Shown here: piece by piece, positions 1-9,767 of the stretch
Layout of the letters: each line of letters opens with the position of its first letter
How positions within the stretch are numbered: position 1 is the stretch's first letter
Origin: Aspergillus flavus
Lineage: Eukaryota; Ascomycota; Eurotiomycetes; Eurotiales; Aspergillaceae
Length of the DNA: 64,000 bases
Direction: 5' to 3'
Assembly (NCBI RefSeq): GCF_009017415.1
Contig: NC_092408.1
Location: 1,860,001 to 1,924,000 of the forward strand
Program-made: the position numbers and the translations under genes
The notes under the pieces: model-generated
Database searches by the model: none
Told to the model about the DNA's origin: nothing
The model's input: the letters and a program-made list of their open reading frames with translations, nothing else

Positions 1-436
1 AGCCAAAATATATGGGCACAGTTAAAACATAGTAAGGAAAAAGATTAGACGAGAAAACAATGCGGGAGGGAAAATGTTTGTTGTGCTCAAAGGCCGCAAC
101 TGAATGAAAAGCACAACCAGCCAAAGGCACCGTTTCTCCTCACTCTCTTTCATTTGCCACTTCCTGTAGGATTATGGCCGACAGTGTATATTCTAACTTC
201 CCTCATTTTCAAACTTCTCAAGCGAATCACTAATATTACAATCCATTGTCTACCAAACTTATTTTTTTCATCAAAGGTGGCTGAACCTGTATGATTTGTA
301 TTTGTATGCACCTCTAACTGTGCCCTGTTGCTGATTGACTCAACACAAGGAAAGTAAGTTTGTTAAGCCAATATTGACAAGGAGTGCCCACTCATATCAA
401 GCAGGCCCTGTCGGATCTGTTCCCGAGACCTGAACT
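1..436. other. Non-coding stretch, upstream of first paralog
   Basis: No reading frame with recognisable protein character and no repeat structure seen. It probably contains the 5' UTR and promoter of the gene starting at 437 and perhaps the edge of a gene outside the window. Confidence 0.4.
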
Positions 437-1913
437 ATGACACCTCTGGGAAACCAGACAATATTCACTCCACAAATGCTAGACAGCAAAAGTGAAAATG
501 CCCCCATAACAACGCCTTCTCACTATGGCCCTTGTGGAGTGATTCTGGGAAGGCTGAGAGTGAGAAGAGCTCACGGGGAGAGTGAATCCAGCCCAAGCAC
601 CATCAGCATGCACCAGATGAAGACTCAAGATCGGGATAACTCAGATCTCCCTGTATGTTGACATTTTGCTTCACTATTAAAGCTGACTAGCATGATGCTT
701 ACAGTGTAATTCATAGTTTACTGCAGAGAAACCCCATTCCGCCTCGCATACTATCATCTTGGATTCTCCTAGCCCCACATCCACGACGGCTCGACTGAGG
801 CGCGAACATGAGGATGACGATATGACAGCTTCACACACTGATCAGGATAACTGGAGCCTAGAGAACCTACCGGATATCTTGTACATCCTGAAACCCGAGC
901 ACGGAAAATCCAGACAAGTTGTTCGTATTACCGCACAGAAAGTCTTCGGGAAGCACATCAATGCTTTTTCAGTCCTTCCGGACCAGATATCCTCCAAGGT
1001 CGAAGGGTGGAGACTTGAAGCCTGGATGCGTCTCGATCGCCGGATAACTGGGCAAGATATCATCGACCGGGTAAACCCCAGGTACAGGTTTAGATTAACA
1101 TCAATCGACATTGAACTTCGTCGGAAGGCCTTCCGCGAGAAGTTTCATGTTGCGTGCTGGGGAGCTCAAAAGACCATTAATAACATATCTCGCCTAGCAA
1201 TGGCAATTGGAATAGACCCGGCGTCGAACAGTACGAGAGGTTTAACGCCAGGCCTAATCGATCCCTCTAAAGGCGAAGCTGGTGGGCGAATTCCCCTGCC
1301 CCCAAGAGCAGCCTACGACGATATCTCCGATCCTGTTTCACACCCACATCATTCAAATAGTGATATCTTCGAGCGGACTCGCCTGATCAAGCAGAGCTCC
1401 CACCCCGGTCAGATTCCCGCGGTAATCCTCGATGAGTCTCACCGAAGCAACAAGACCAAATCAGCCGAGATTTCCTACCAGTTGCACTGGGACACAAAGC
1501 ACTTACGAAAGAAGGGTACTCCGAATAGCGATCGCTTCAGCATTACAAATTCTCATCTCAGAAGGCAAAGTTTTCATGATGCTGCGAGGTAACTTGTTTG
1601 TGCACGATTACTATATGAATCTAAGAGGCTAATCCAGCATTGCAGTATGGGATATAATGCCACTCCCAAGACAATATCCATTCAGCCGAGCCTTTCCGAT
1701 TTCAACTCCTATCCCACCACTCTACGTGAACTGGCTTCTCATAGAGGCCCCCCCGCTCGAGCATTCCCCATAGAGGCCGATGATACTGAAAGGACAATGA
1801 CTCTGGATGAATATCTACATCGAAGTCAGCTTACGTTGTGGGAATATCTGGACCTACGTTGTGAGAATAGTCTGAAGGATATCAAACGGTGGTCGCTAAG
1901 GTCCGGACGTTGA
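437..1913 (+). CDS. Uncharacterised fungal protein, paralog A of a local three-gene family
   Basis: Not recognised by function. My model joins 437-652, 717-1588 and 1646-1913 (451 aa); both introns are GT-AG (64 and 57 nt) and both joins keep frame, the first with a CTGAC branch-like site. The central part carries the block shared with the genes at 3433 and 6464: DQDNW followed by LPDILY, then WRLEAWMRLDRRI, an arginine-rich run ending in ACW, and STRGLTPGLIDP followed by GGRIPLP. No signal peptide or membrane segment is visible. N- and C-terminal parts look disordered and are not shared with the paralogs. The first exon is the least certain part; a shorter protein could start at the in-frame ATG in the second exon (DDDMTAS). 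A nuclear or cytosolic role is a guess only. Confidence 0.6.
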
Positions 1914-3432
1914 CCGTTGGAATGTACATGTCGCTTCTCAGGATTGAAGTACGTTTACTGTTGCTATGATGGGATACAATTTGTGCATATGTATGCGGAG
2001 CCTTCTATGTTGTCATTTAAATTTGTTTCTTGAATCGCATGTCGGCTTTAATCAATATTAGCCGCCTTGAGACATGACTATTGTGGGAAACATGGATAAT
2101 GCGATGTTAAAAATACATAGGAATTATGTGATGTACATCTCTTCTGAGGCAAAGAAATCTAAAAGTCCTGTACCCCTTTTCTATCTTATTCTTACTTTCA
2201 GATGTTACTACAGCAGATACCTACAGAATCCTTAGGGCCATGCTCCAGTGAGCCACGTGGGTACTACTAGTTTAAATTATTCTTGTCTTTTCTAGTTTCT
2301 CCCCATCACACCCCATTAATGGACGACTACCTTCTGTTTCATGACTCGAATAAGAAGGTGGTGGCTGGGACACTTGTATCTGGCGAGGCACAAGGCCAGA
2401 TGATGTAGTCCGGCTTCTATTCAATCATTGAGCTCGCTTCTGCATCGAGATTACAATAGGCGCTGGAGAACTGTGATTGGACGAACGCCTATTACAATAT
2501 ACGTCAGAGCTTTCAGAGGCTTTGAGAGACAATCATATTCACTCTCTCCGGCATGCTGAGTGCCCAGGCGTATGTATGTATGTATTCTCGCCCGAGAACC
2601 AGGACAAAGCTATTCTGCTTGGGTCACACACCAATCAGAACAGCCCCCAGCCTTCCAGGACTCTACTTATTCATTTGACTCATGAGTTATGGCTTGTCCG
2701 TGGGTGGGTCCGTGACACCTGGTGGGTCCACTGGTCTGGGGAACTGCATGCTTGTCGAGGTGCTCACATCGCAACTATATCGGTCCAAGAGCCGCACCAT
2801 CAGCGCATGGGGAGTAGTATAGAGATATGAGACTCATTCGACGCGCAAAAAAATCGCATATATCGTTTCTTCAGTCGCCGGGGAAAGAAATGAATTGCGC
2901 TTAGGAAAGCGAATGTTAAAAATGCTGGGGAGGGGGCTTGGAGCAGGACCTCACGACACGACTTCAGTGAATAGTGAATATAGTCGACAGCGACTTGAAA
3001 CCCTCTCAATTTCCCAATTCGGACAACTATACTCCCAACCACCCAGTTCCTATTCAGAGTAGACATGAAGAATACCAGGCTGCTGGACACAATGGCGCGC
3101 CCACTTCGTCCCTCGAATCTTGACAGAGACTTTGGATTGCTTCAACCGCTTCATACCTCTTCGTCAATATCAAAACCTCAAAACTGCAAGTCTGCTTCAG
3201 TGTCAATTGAGCTTCATTATTCCATTTATCTCTTGTTCCGTTCACATACTGTTCGATATCAGTGGTAGAATAACCTTCTCTTCAGAGTCTACCTCAAGAA
3301 CGAGGAAGACAACATATCTCAGGTATGTCGATGCTATTATCATTCTCCAGTCGGCCCTTCTAGCTCTCGGAGGTGTATAAAATGCATCGGTATTGATGTG
3401 TATACTAACATCAATCACAGCCAATTTCGAAG
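1914..3432. other. Intergenic region with a probable 5' UTR intron of paralog B
   Basis: No convincing coding region. Just before the next gene a well-formed intron runs from 3323 (GTATGT) to 3420 (CACAG) with an ACTAACA branch site near 3403; splicing it does not add in-frame coding sequence, because the joined frame hits a stop at once, so I read it as a 5' UTR intron. The rest shows only short open frames without family features. Confidence 0.45.
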
Positions 3433-5025
3433 ATGATTGATCCCGAGGAAGACCTCGAGTTGTCTCAGCAGTCAAATGCTTCTGTGTATCCCGAGTCTTC
3501 TATGACCGCCGAGTCCTCAGAGAGCGCCAAGGTCAACGCGAAAAAGGGCAAAGGAAAGAAGGACAAAGGTGAGTCGCTGCCTTCTCCAGCCAAGCAGAGA
3601 GACAGTACTAACGGCGACATAGGAAAACCAGTGCCTCGGCAGGACAGTCCTCAGGCTATTGACCCTCGAAACTTCACCACTTCTCGACCAGACCAAGATA
3701 ACTGGTCGTGGGCAGATCTTCCAGACATACTTTACCAATTCGAGCCTGCAGACAAAAAGGATCGTAAATCGGACCCGCCTCGTATGAATTACCCTATTCA
3801 TGGCCAATATTTGCGCGACCTCCCCATACTTCCTGATAACATTGCTTCGACAGTCGAGGAGTTTCGAGTGGAAGCTTGGATGCGGCTCGATAGACGCATT
3901 CGTCTCAGAGATATCACTGATCGGATGCACCCACTCTTTAGAATTCAAGACAATGCGTTGCAGCAGCGCAGTGTCCGCTTCCGCCAGCAGTTTTCTCTGA
4001 TTGCATGGGACTCCGGTAACAAGCGTAGCCAGCAGCTCAAGCAAGACATCCTTCGGAAGATGCAGGAAATTGGACTTTCTCCTGCTTTGAATACGACTCG
4101 CGGTATAACCCCCGGCTTGATCGACCCAGCCCTCGGAGAAGATGGTGGAAGAATCCCGCTACCCAATCAATACAACAAGGGGAAGCGAGTATCTCGAGGC
4201 AGAAAACCCTCAAAGACGCCCTTGAAGGAAGAGGTCGCCACGGAAGACCCCCGCCACGAATACACCGTTCAGGAAGAGCAGCCAACCGGCTTTTCAGTCC
4301 CCATTAAGAAATCGGCGAGCGTTGGAAAGGTAGACACGTCGAAGAAGGAGGGGCCGGCCCTAGTGGTAGCCTCTCCCGTGGAGTCCGTTTCGATTGATTT
4401 CACGGTAGATGACCTCACAGTCGAGAGTGTTGCAGAGCTTTTCAACTACGTTCCATCATATATTTCATTCGACGAAAATAACGACAGTCTAGAGGGATCT
4501 CTGCCTGTCATCACAGGATTGATTCCTGATAGCGAACTACCAGAGACCGTTAGCATGGTAGATATCGACTTGACAGTGAGCATCAAAGACTCCATACCAC
4601 GACACAATACTGAGAAAGCCTTGAAACCCATCGCGACAGGAAAAATTCAGCGCAGGCGCCCTTCCCCATTGAAACTAGCTAGAGGAGGGTTTTGCGGCAA
4701 CGCTTGCCACTTGGGGAAGTGTGCCACCCCCGTCTATACCAATCTCACACTTGTGTCTGGCCCAGCTGGCGCAGGCGTATTTCACGAAGGCCTACTCCCT
4801 CCATCCCAGGGGCTGTATCCTGATGTATTGACTCCGTACTCCGCCTCTGATCTGCCATTTGGTGTTCGTCACCGAGTCTTTGACAATCTGTTCGAACAAT
4901 GCCTCTCTGGGGATAGATACCTCTTCGATATCCCAGCCATGGCCCCCGACGACATGGAGATGATGGACATCGGCGACATCAATGACATTATCATTGACGA
5001 TTATGATGACTATTTTCAAAAATAG
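3433..5025 (+). CDS. Uncharacterised fungal protein, paralog B
   Basis: Not recognised by function; the longest member of the local family. The whole stretch is open (530 codons), but 3569-3622 is a near-perfect intron: GTGAGT donor, TACTAAC branch site and TAG acceptor, exactly 54 nt. Removing it leaves 512 aa in the same frame. Roughly residues 75-230 hold the shared block (PDQDNW, LPDILY, VEAWMRLDRRI, TTRGITPGLIDP, GGRIPLP). The N-terminus is serine/lysine-rich and disordered. The C-terminal half is specific to this gene, contains a cysteine cluster (GFCGNACHLGKC) and a strongly acidic Asp-rich tail, which would fit a nuclear protein-protein interaction region. No signal peptide or membrane segment is seen. 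Confidence 0.75.
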   Translation: MIDPEEDLELSQQSNASVYPESSMTAESSESAKVNAKKGKGKKDKGESLPSPAKQRDSTNGDIGKPVPRQDSPQAIDPRNFTTSRPDQDNWSWADLPDILYQFEPADKKDRKSDPPRMNYPIHGQYLRDLPILPDNIASTVEEFRVEAWMRLDRRIRLRDITDRMHPLFRIQDNALQQRSVRFRQQFSLIAWDSGNKRSQQLKQDILRKMQEIGLSPALNTTRGITPGLIDPALGEDGGRIPLPNQYNKGKRVSRGRKPSKTPLKEEVATEDPRHEYTVQEEQPTGFSVPIKKSASVGKVDTSKKEGPALVVASPVESVSIDFTVDDLTVESVAELFNYVPSYISFDENNDSLEGSLPVITGLIPDSELPETVSMVDIDLTVSIKDSIPRHNTEKALKPIATGKIQRRRPSPLKLARGGFCGNACHLGKCATPVYTNLTLVSGPAGAGVFHEGLLPPSQGLYPDVLTPYSASDLPFGVRHRVFDNLFEQCLSGDRYLFDIPAMAPDDMEMMDIGDINDIIIDDYDDYFQK

Positions 5026-6463
5026 TTTCTCGGGCCATGACAGGAGTTATCGGATGGAGATGATGTTCGCCTCCCCAACGCGGCGCTCAATATTGCCTGC
5101 GCTGCTGTTCATTTCGATTTTTTGTACTAACACACCTATGCCCTATGAATTGTGCTTTTAGCCTTGTTTGCCCTTGCCCCTTGCTCGTTTAGTCGTTTAA
5201 TTTTGTCGCATCGCAAGTTTTGTTTTTGTTGAGCTTCCCAATACCCACTGCCACTTTTCCAATAATGTCTGACATTGTATGTCAAATCTGTACTTCAGTA
5301 TCCCCTTCTCAGGTGCATTAGCGATTTGTCGTTATTCCTTTTGTTTGCTTGGTCTTTTGGTACTGCAACAAGGATGTTCGCCGGACGAGATGATGTTCAT
5401 TTAAAGTTGCATGCCAAGCTGGATTTTCCTCACATAGCGCGAATGGCAGATGCCTTGCTTGGAAATATGAATGTACAAACTTTGTACAGAAGAACAATAC
5501 AAATGTTGAGAATGAGTTGCTTCTGCTAGTTGGTGTAAATGGCTTCTAACATCTCAGTAGTGTAAGCCAATGTTGCGGATGCGGGGGCTTTTGCCCAAAG
5601 CAGATTTGCAGGGCTAACCTGACTGTACATGTGTACATACAACCATGATTATGTTGTATTCCGAGTTTGGCAGGATAATCATCATGCCGGGGACCTTAGA
5701 GCAAGTATTGATGGGTTATCAAGGCGATATATAGCGAATAGAAAGCTCGAGAGTGTCACATTTCAAGGATAGTGATGGAAAGGGTACCTTAAATGGTACT
5801 TCGAGGTGTCTCTTTGTCTGTACTGCCCTTTTTCTTTCCTTCTTCGAGATTGCTTTTGGCTTGTTGCCCGCTAACTGCTTGCATAAATGAGACAAAAGGA
5901 ATTGGCTCTCACGCTAGGTCTCTGAATAGCAAAGTGCCTGCCAGTGAAGTGAAGTGCAAGGAGGCGAAGTCATTGTATATCGAGACACGGCGGGAATTCT
6001 AGATAGAGATTAGCCCAATCAGAAGATACACTTGCTCATATCAGGCATCACAGGTTGCTACCTTGTCTTTGTCTCTTTAGAGCTATAATTCTTCAAGCTT
6101 AGCGTATGTTTCACCACCACGCCTGGCGTTTAATAAACAGTTAATTTTATTCATTCATCCAATACTATTGCTTAAGATAAGACCTTCACTGAGGCATCTT
6201 AGATCCAATCACAAATACCCAATACTATTCCCTGGAGTATCTAGTCAAAGCATTGTTATTCACGTAGACATGTAGCTCCACAATCCCCTCAAAGACGACT
6301 ATAAAGGCAGTCCTCTCACCCCTTCAACAGCTCCTCCTGACATGCAAACCAACTCTCCTTGACCCATCCTCTCAACCTCTCTCCCCGACTTGTTAAGAGT
6401 ATCAACATCGTGCCTCAAAGATGCAGTGTCAACGTAAGAAACCATCCAATCACCAGCACAACG
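5026..6463. other. Intergenic region between paralogs B and C
   Basis: Contains the 3' UTR of paralog B and the promoter of paralog C. Open frames here are short, T-rich and lack family features. No repeats or RNA genes recognised. Confidence 0.4.
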
Positions 6464-7222
6464 ATGACCCTCCTAACAAAGTCCACAGACACCACACCCC
6501 CAACAGACCGCTTCCACACCTGCCCACACCCATACCACACGCCCTACTCCGAGATCAACCTCCCCCCAATCCTCTTCCGCATGGACGCACCCATCGGCCA
6601 AGACCTCCCAGACCTCTCCCCTCTAAGAGAAAACGGCCAAGTAGCACGAGACCACGAGGACAAAGAGATCTGGGACTTCCCCTTCCTACCACGATACATC
6701 ACCAGCAGTCCCCCAGGCTGGCTCCTCGAGTACTGGATGCGCACCGATCCACGCCTCACCTACCGCGACATCCGCGTCCGCATGGCCGGCCCTCTTCACC
6801 TCCGCCCCCACGAAAACGCCCTCAACATGCGTCGAGAGCGCGACGCTCGTCGTCCTCTCCGCCTATCCTGCTGGACGTACCGGCGTGGCACCCCAGGCCG
6901 TCTCAACAAGATCGATGTTGAGCGCGTCGAACGCTGGTCTATCGATCAGATCCGCTACAACACCACCATGGATGTTGTGTATGCCGATGGCGGGCCTGTG
7001 CGTCTCGAAGATCGAGCCCTGGCTGCACACACGCCCGCCACCTATCCGTTGGATTATTTTCTAAATCAGGGCAGGACGGAGATCCCCAGTGAGCGGATTA
7101 GGGTTGCGCAGAGCGTGTTCTTTAGGTTGTCGGAGCGGGCGAAGCAGTTGGGCCTTGGTTCTTGGAGGCAGTTGCCTGATAATGAGTGGCCGGACACGTT
7201 CAGGTATAATATCTCTCGTTGA
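6464..7222 (+). CDS. Uncharacterised fungal protein, paralog C (most diverged)
   Basis: Not recognised by function. I start at the ATG at 6464, giving 252 aa in one exon; the frame is open further upstream but only from a TTG. It keeps the skeleton of the shared block: NLPPILF in place of LPDILY, LLEYWMRTDPRLTYRDI in place of the EAWMRLDRRI segment, an arginine-rich run ending in LSCW, and RYNTTMDV where the others have TTRGITPGL. It lacks the long variable tails of the two neighbours. Codons in its first half end in C much more often than in the two upstream paralogs, giving a visibly higher GC content. No signal peptide or membrane segment. Confidence 0.7.
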   Translation: MTLLTKSTDTTPPTDRFHTCPHPYHTPYSEINLPPILFRMDAPIGQDLPDLSPLRENGQVARDHEDKEIWDFPFLPRYITSSPPGWLLEYWMRTDPRLTYRDIRVRMAGPLHLRPHENALNMRRERDARRPLRLSCWTYRRGTPGRLNKIDVERVERWSIDQIRYNTTMDVVYADGGPVRLEDRALAAHTPATYPLDYFLNQGRTEIPSERIRVAQSVFFRLSERAKQLGLGSWRQLPDNEWPDTFRYNISR

Positions 7223-7606
7223 GATAGGGGTCGGAGGTGGGAGGTGGAAGGTAAAATATATGTCGGAGTCTTGACGGGGTTGGTTGTGTGGTGAATGGAG
7301 TGATTCAACCTCACGTGGTTATATTGAGGATGCTGTTTGAGGAGGGGGGTTGAGGGTCTTTATATACCTTTGTTGTGGGTGCATAAAATATGCATTATGG
7401 CCTGCTTTTTTACGCGCATCTATGCGCCGAGAATGAGGGGTTGCTGCAGGACAAAGAAAGGCTATTTGACTGTGTGAATAGTTGTCACTGAGTTGTGGTT
7501 GGAAATGTTTTATAGTGATTCTTCGGACTTATTCAATGTAAGAGAAACGCCATTTTAGCTTCACTTAGATTGCTCTGTATTTCACATTGTTTCTACTGTA
7601 TCAGTT
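7223..7606. other. Convergent 3' intergenic region
   Basis: Lies between the 3' ends of paralog C and the glutathione synthetase gene. It should hold both 3' UTRs; no coding signal seen. Confidence 0.4.
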
Positions 7607-9259
7607 TTAATAGAGAAGAATGCTGTCTAAGCTGGAGAATCCTGTTGCAACTCCTCCCTCGTTGACATCCTTGGACTTCGTTCTCATCAACCATCCGCCT
7701 TGTTCATTGTGGGAGATCTTTCCATTAGCCTGATCCCACAGAATAGTGCCATAGACACCCAACTCTCCGATGACTTCTCCACTAAGGACCTCTCCGTCGG
7801 TTCTCAAGGCAATGTTCCTTGCCTCGGCAGGTGGCCTAATCAACTCCATAAGGATCCAGCGCTTCCATTCGCTTTCGGGGATAGAGCGCAAGAAGTCTGG
7901 AATGGCTTCCTTGTAGATATTGTTGCCACCTCCCTCGCGCTGGGGCTTAAGAACGTGGTTCATGGCTGTTTCGACATTCAAGGCAAGGTCCCTGCCACGT
8001 CCACCAGAGGACAGATCATATTGAGGTGCAAAGGTTTCCCGGAGCCTTGCAACAACGGCTGGGTCGGTATCAGGTAAGAAGCTTGTAAGGTTGTCGGGGC
8101 CCGTAGTTTCAGCCAATACCTGCTGTACAATCTTACAACCGGCCAGCTGGTTTAAAACTGTAGGGCATTTGATCGCTGCAGAACGCTCAACGTGAGTCCG
8201 TGCTTCCCAGTCACGCTCCGATTTGAAATCGCTTGGCGCATAGAAGCACCGGAGATAAGCTGTCGTGACTTCGAATTGCGTTTCTGGGGAGTGGGGAGGC
8301 GAGTATACAAGGGGCCGTGATGGGTTGGAGCTAGGGATCGACGTATGGTCTAGAATCTCGGAGCTGAGCAGACGGAAAACGGGTATCTTGTGAACCTTGG
8401 TCAGCTGCCTGAAAAGCGCCAATTGATCAAATGTGTTCCTCTCATTCTCCTGCACCAGAAATATAATACACGTGGGAAGGGCTGGTGTGGACTTTGATGG
8501 GCCGTAGGCATTGTGCGCTGCAGCTAACCCCGCGGAAAGAGTTTCCACTGCTGTGTTCTCAGGCGGCGCATTCGACTCGAACAACGGGTGGGACGGATAC
8601 GCAATCGGTTTGCCAGGAGGAGAATCGAGAAGTTCAGTATGCAGAGAGGTCACCAGAGAGGACAAGCCGCCGAACGATGATGAGATCGTGTTAAATTCAA
8701 CCTGCTTTAAGGAAGGTGTTGTTGAGCTGGACGGCGCATGGACCATGTAATCCGACCGATAGAGTCCAAGTGATAGTGTCTGGACGTATCCTTCTTCCTT
8801 GACAGCGAGGTGGACTTTCCACAAGTGCGAAATGAAATCGTCCACATCAATGAGACTACAAGCAAACATCGTTTAGTTCAATTCACTGTTTCGTTCATAA
8901 ATGGCATGCCAATCGAGTCGCGCCCACCGCGTAATTGAGATGAGTTAGGATATATCTTACTCTTCCATGATCTTGCCAATCCATTCTTCGTTACATGTTA
9001 TCGCAGCGTACAGCCGATTATATACAGTTTGCAAAGCCGTCGCCTCATTGAAGCATGATTTCGGGAAGGGACTAGGGAAGAGAGTGACAGGAGCATTTGT
9101 CGCAAGTACCCCAGAAGGATCGATTTCCTTTGGAACAAACGAAGGCGCAGGGCGAACTAGCAATCCATTCTGCGTGGCCCAATCCTTGATGGTGGTTACC
9201 AAGTATTCCTTCTGTGCGGGGTTCAACGGAGGGGGATAATTGGTATAAATGTCGCCCAT
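7607..9259 (-). CDS. GSH2: Glutathione synthetase
   Basis: Catalyses ATP-dependent addition of glycine to gamma-glutamylcysteine, the last step of glutathione synthesis, in the cytosol. Exons are 9259-8961 and 8855-7607; the 105-nt intron (GTAAGA...TTGTAG) joins to give KIMEDLIDVDDF in frame, for 515 aa, normal for the eukaryotic family. Family marks: the substrate-binding segment KQVEFNTISSSFGGL, the glycine-rich ATP loop EGGGNNIYKEAI, the MELIRPP segment, and a C-terminal GELGVYGTILW followed by GGWLMRTK. It is divergent from the SNF2 gene at 9768; the 508-bp gap holds a TTACTAA element. Nothing looks broken. Confidence 0.96.
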
Positions 9260-9453
9260 GGTTAATGTGGCTGACGGTTTATGGTGTCAAAAATAATGGG
9301 TAGGGGAGTCACACCAAGAGTAAAGCCGTCTTAAAACAGGAAACGCCTCAGAAAGTTGTGCGAAGAGAAGAAAACCAATGTCATAAACAACCAAAAGTGA
9401 GGGGCAGTGGCCTCATTTGCTTATCAATCCACTTTATTGTTGGAAACTCCGAG

Positions 9454-9485
9454 ACACCGCTCGATACACCGCTCGATACACCGCC
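9454..9485. repeat. Short 12-nt direct repeat in the GSH2 promoter region
   Basis: The unit ACACCGCTCGAT occurs twice in tandem at 9454-9477 and a third, partial copy (ACACCGC) follows. It sits between the divergent glutathione synthetase and SNF2 genes. Function unknown. Confidence 0.7.
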
Positions 9486-9575
9486 CTTCAGAGATTGGCA
9501 GAAATGTCAACCTAAGTTACTTGTAGATCACTTTACTTTTCATCTAATGCAGAGCGACGTGTACTCGACGCGTTG

Positions 9576-9581
9576 CACGTG
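9576..9581. promoter_or_regulatory. CACGTG palindrome
   Basis: A perfect CACGTG E-box, the kind of site bound by Cbf1-like bHLH factors that act with sulfur-metabolism regulators in fungi. It lies 317 bp upstream of the glutathione synthetase start. A single hexamer can occur by chance. Confidence 0.25.
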
Positions 9582-9616
9582 TCATGTTGCATGAAAATTG
9601 CTGTTTTGAACCACAA

Positions 9617-9623
9617 TTACTAA
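9617..9623. promoter_or_regulatory. TTACTAA element (Yap1/AP-1-like response element)
   Basis: Exact match to the optimal fungal Yap1 recognition sequence, about 360 bp upstream of glutathione synthetase and 145 bp upstream of the SNF2 start. Glutathione genes are known Yap1 targets in yeasts, so the position makes sense; a chance match is still possible. Confidence 0.35.
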
Positions 9624-9767
9624 TACGCAGATACACCAGCCTCTGGATGTGATTCGAGGGCATCCTAAATTCCGGCGGGCTGGAAGCTCGAGATCTGGTG
9701 AGATTCCTTGCATTATCGGGAATGTTTAATTACGTTGATGGCTTAGAAATCGAGTTGAACAGACCAA

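Noticed and set aside
842..1111. 89-aa antisense ORF across paralog A
   Set aside because: It lies within the conserved block of the sense gene and has no family features of its own.
2477..2830. 117-aa ORF
   Set aside because: TTG start, composition not protein-like, no domain, no splice context.
2800..3090. 96-aa minus-strand ORF
   Set aside because: Runs into the probable 5' UTR of paralog B on the other strand and shows no recognisable feature.
5793..6002. 69-aa ORF with a hydrophobic start resembling a signal peptide
   Set aside because: T-rich DNA gives Leu/Ser/Phe runs by chance; nothing else supports a small secreted protein.
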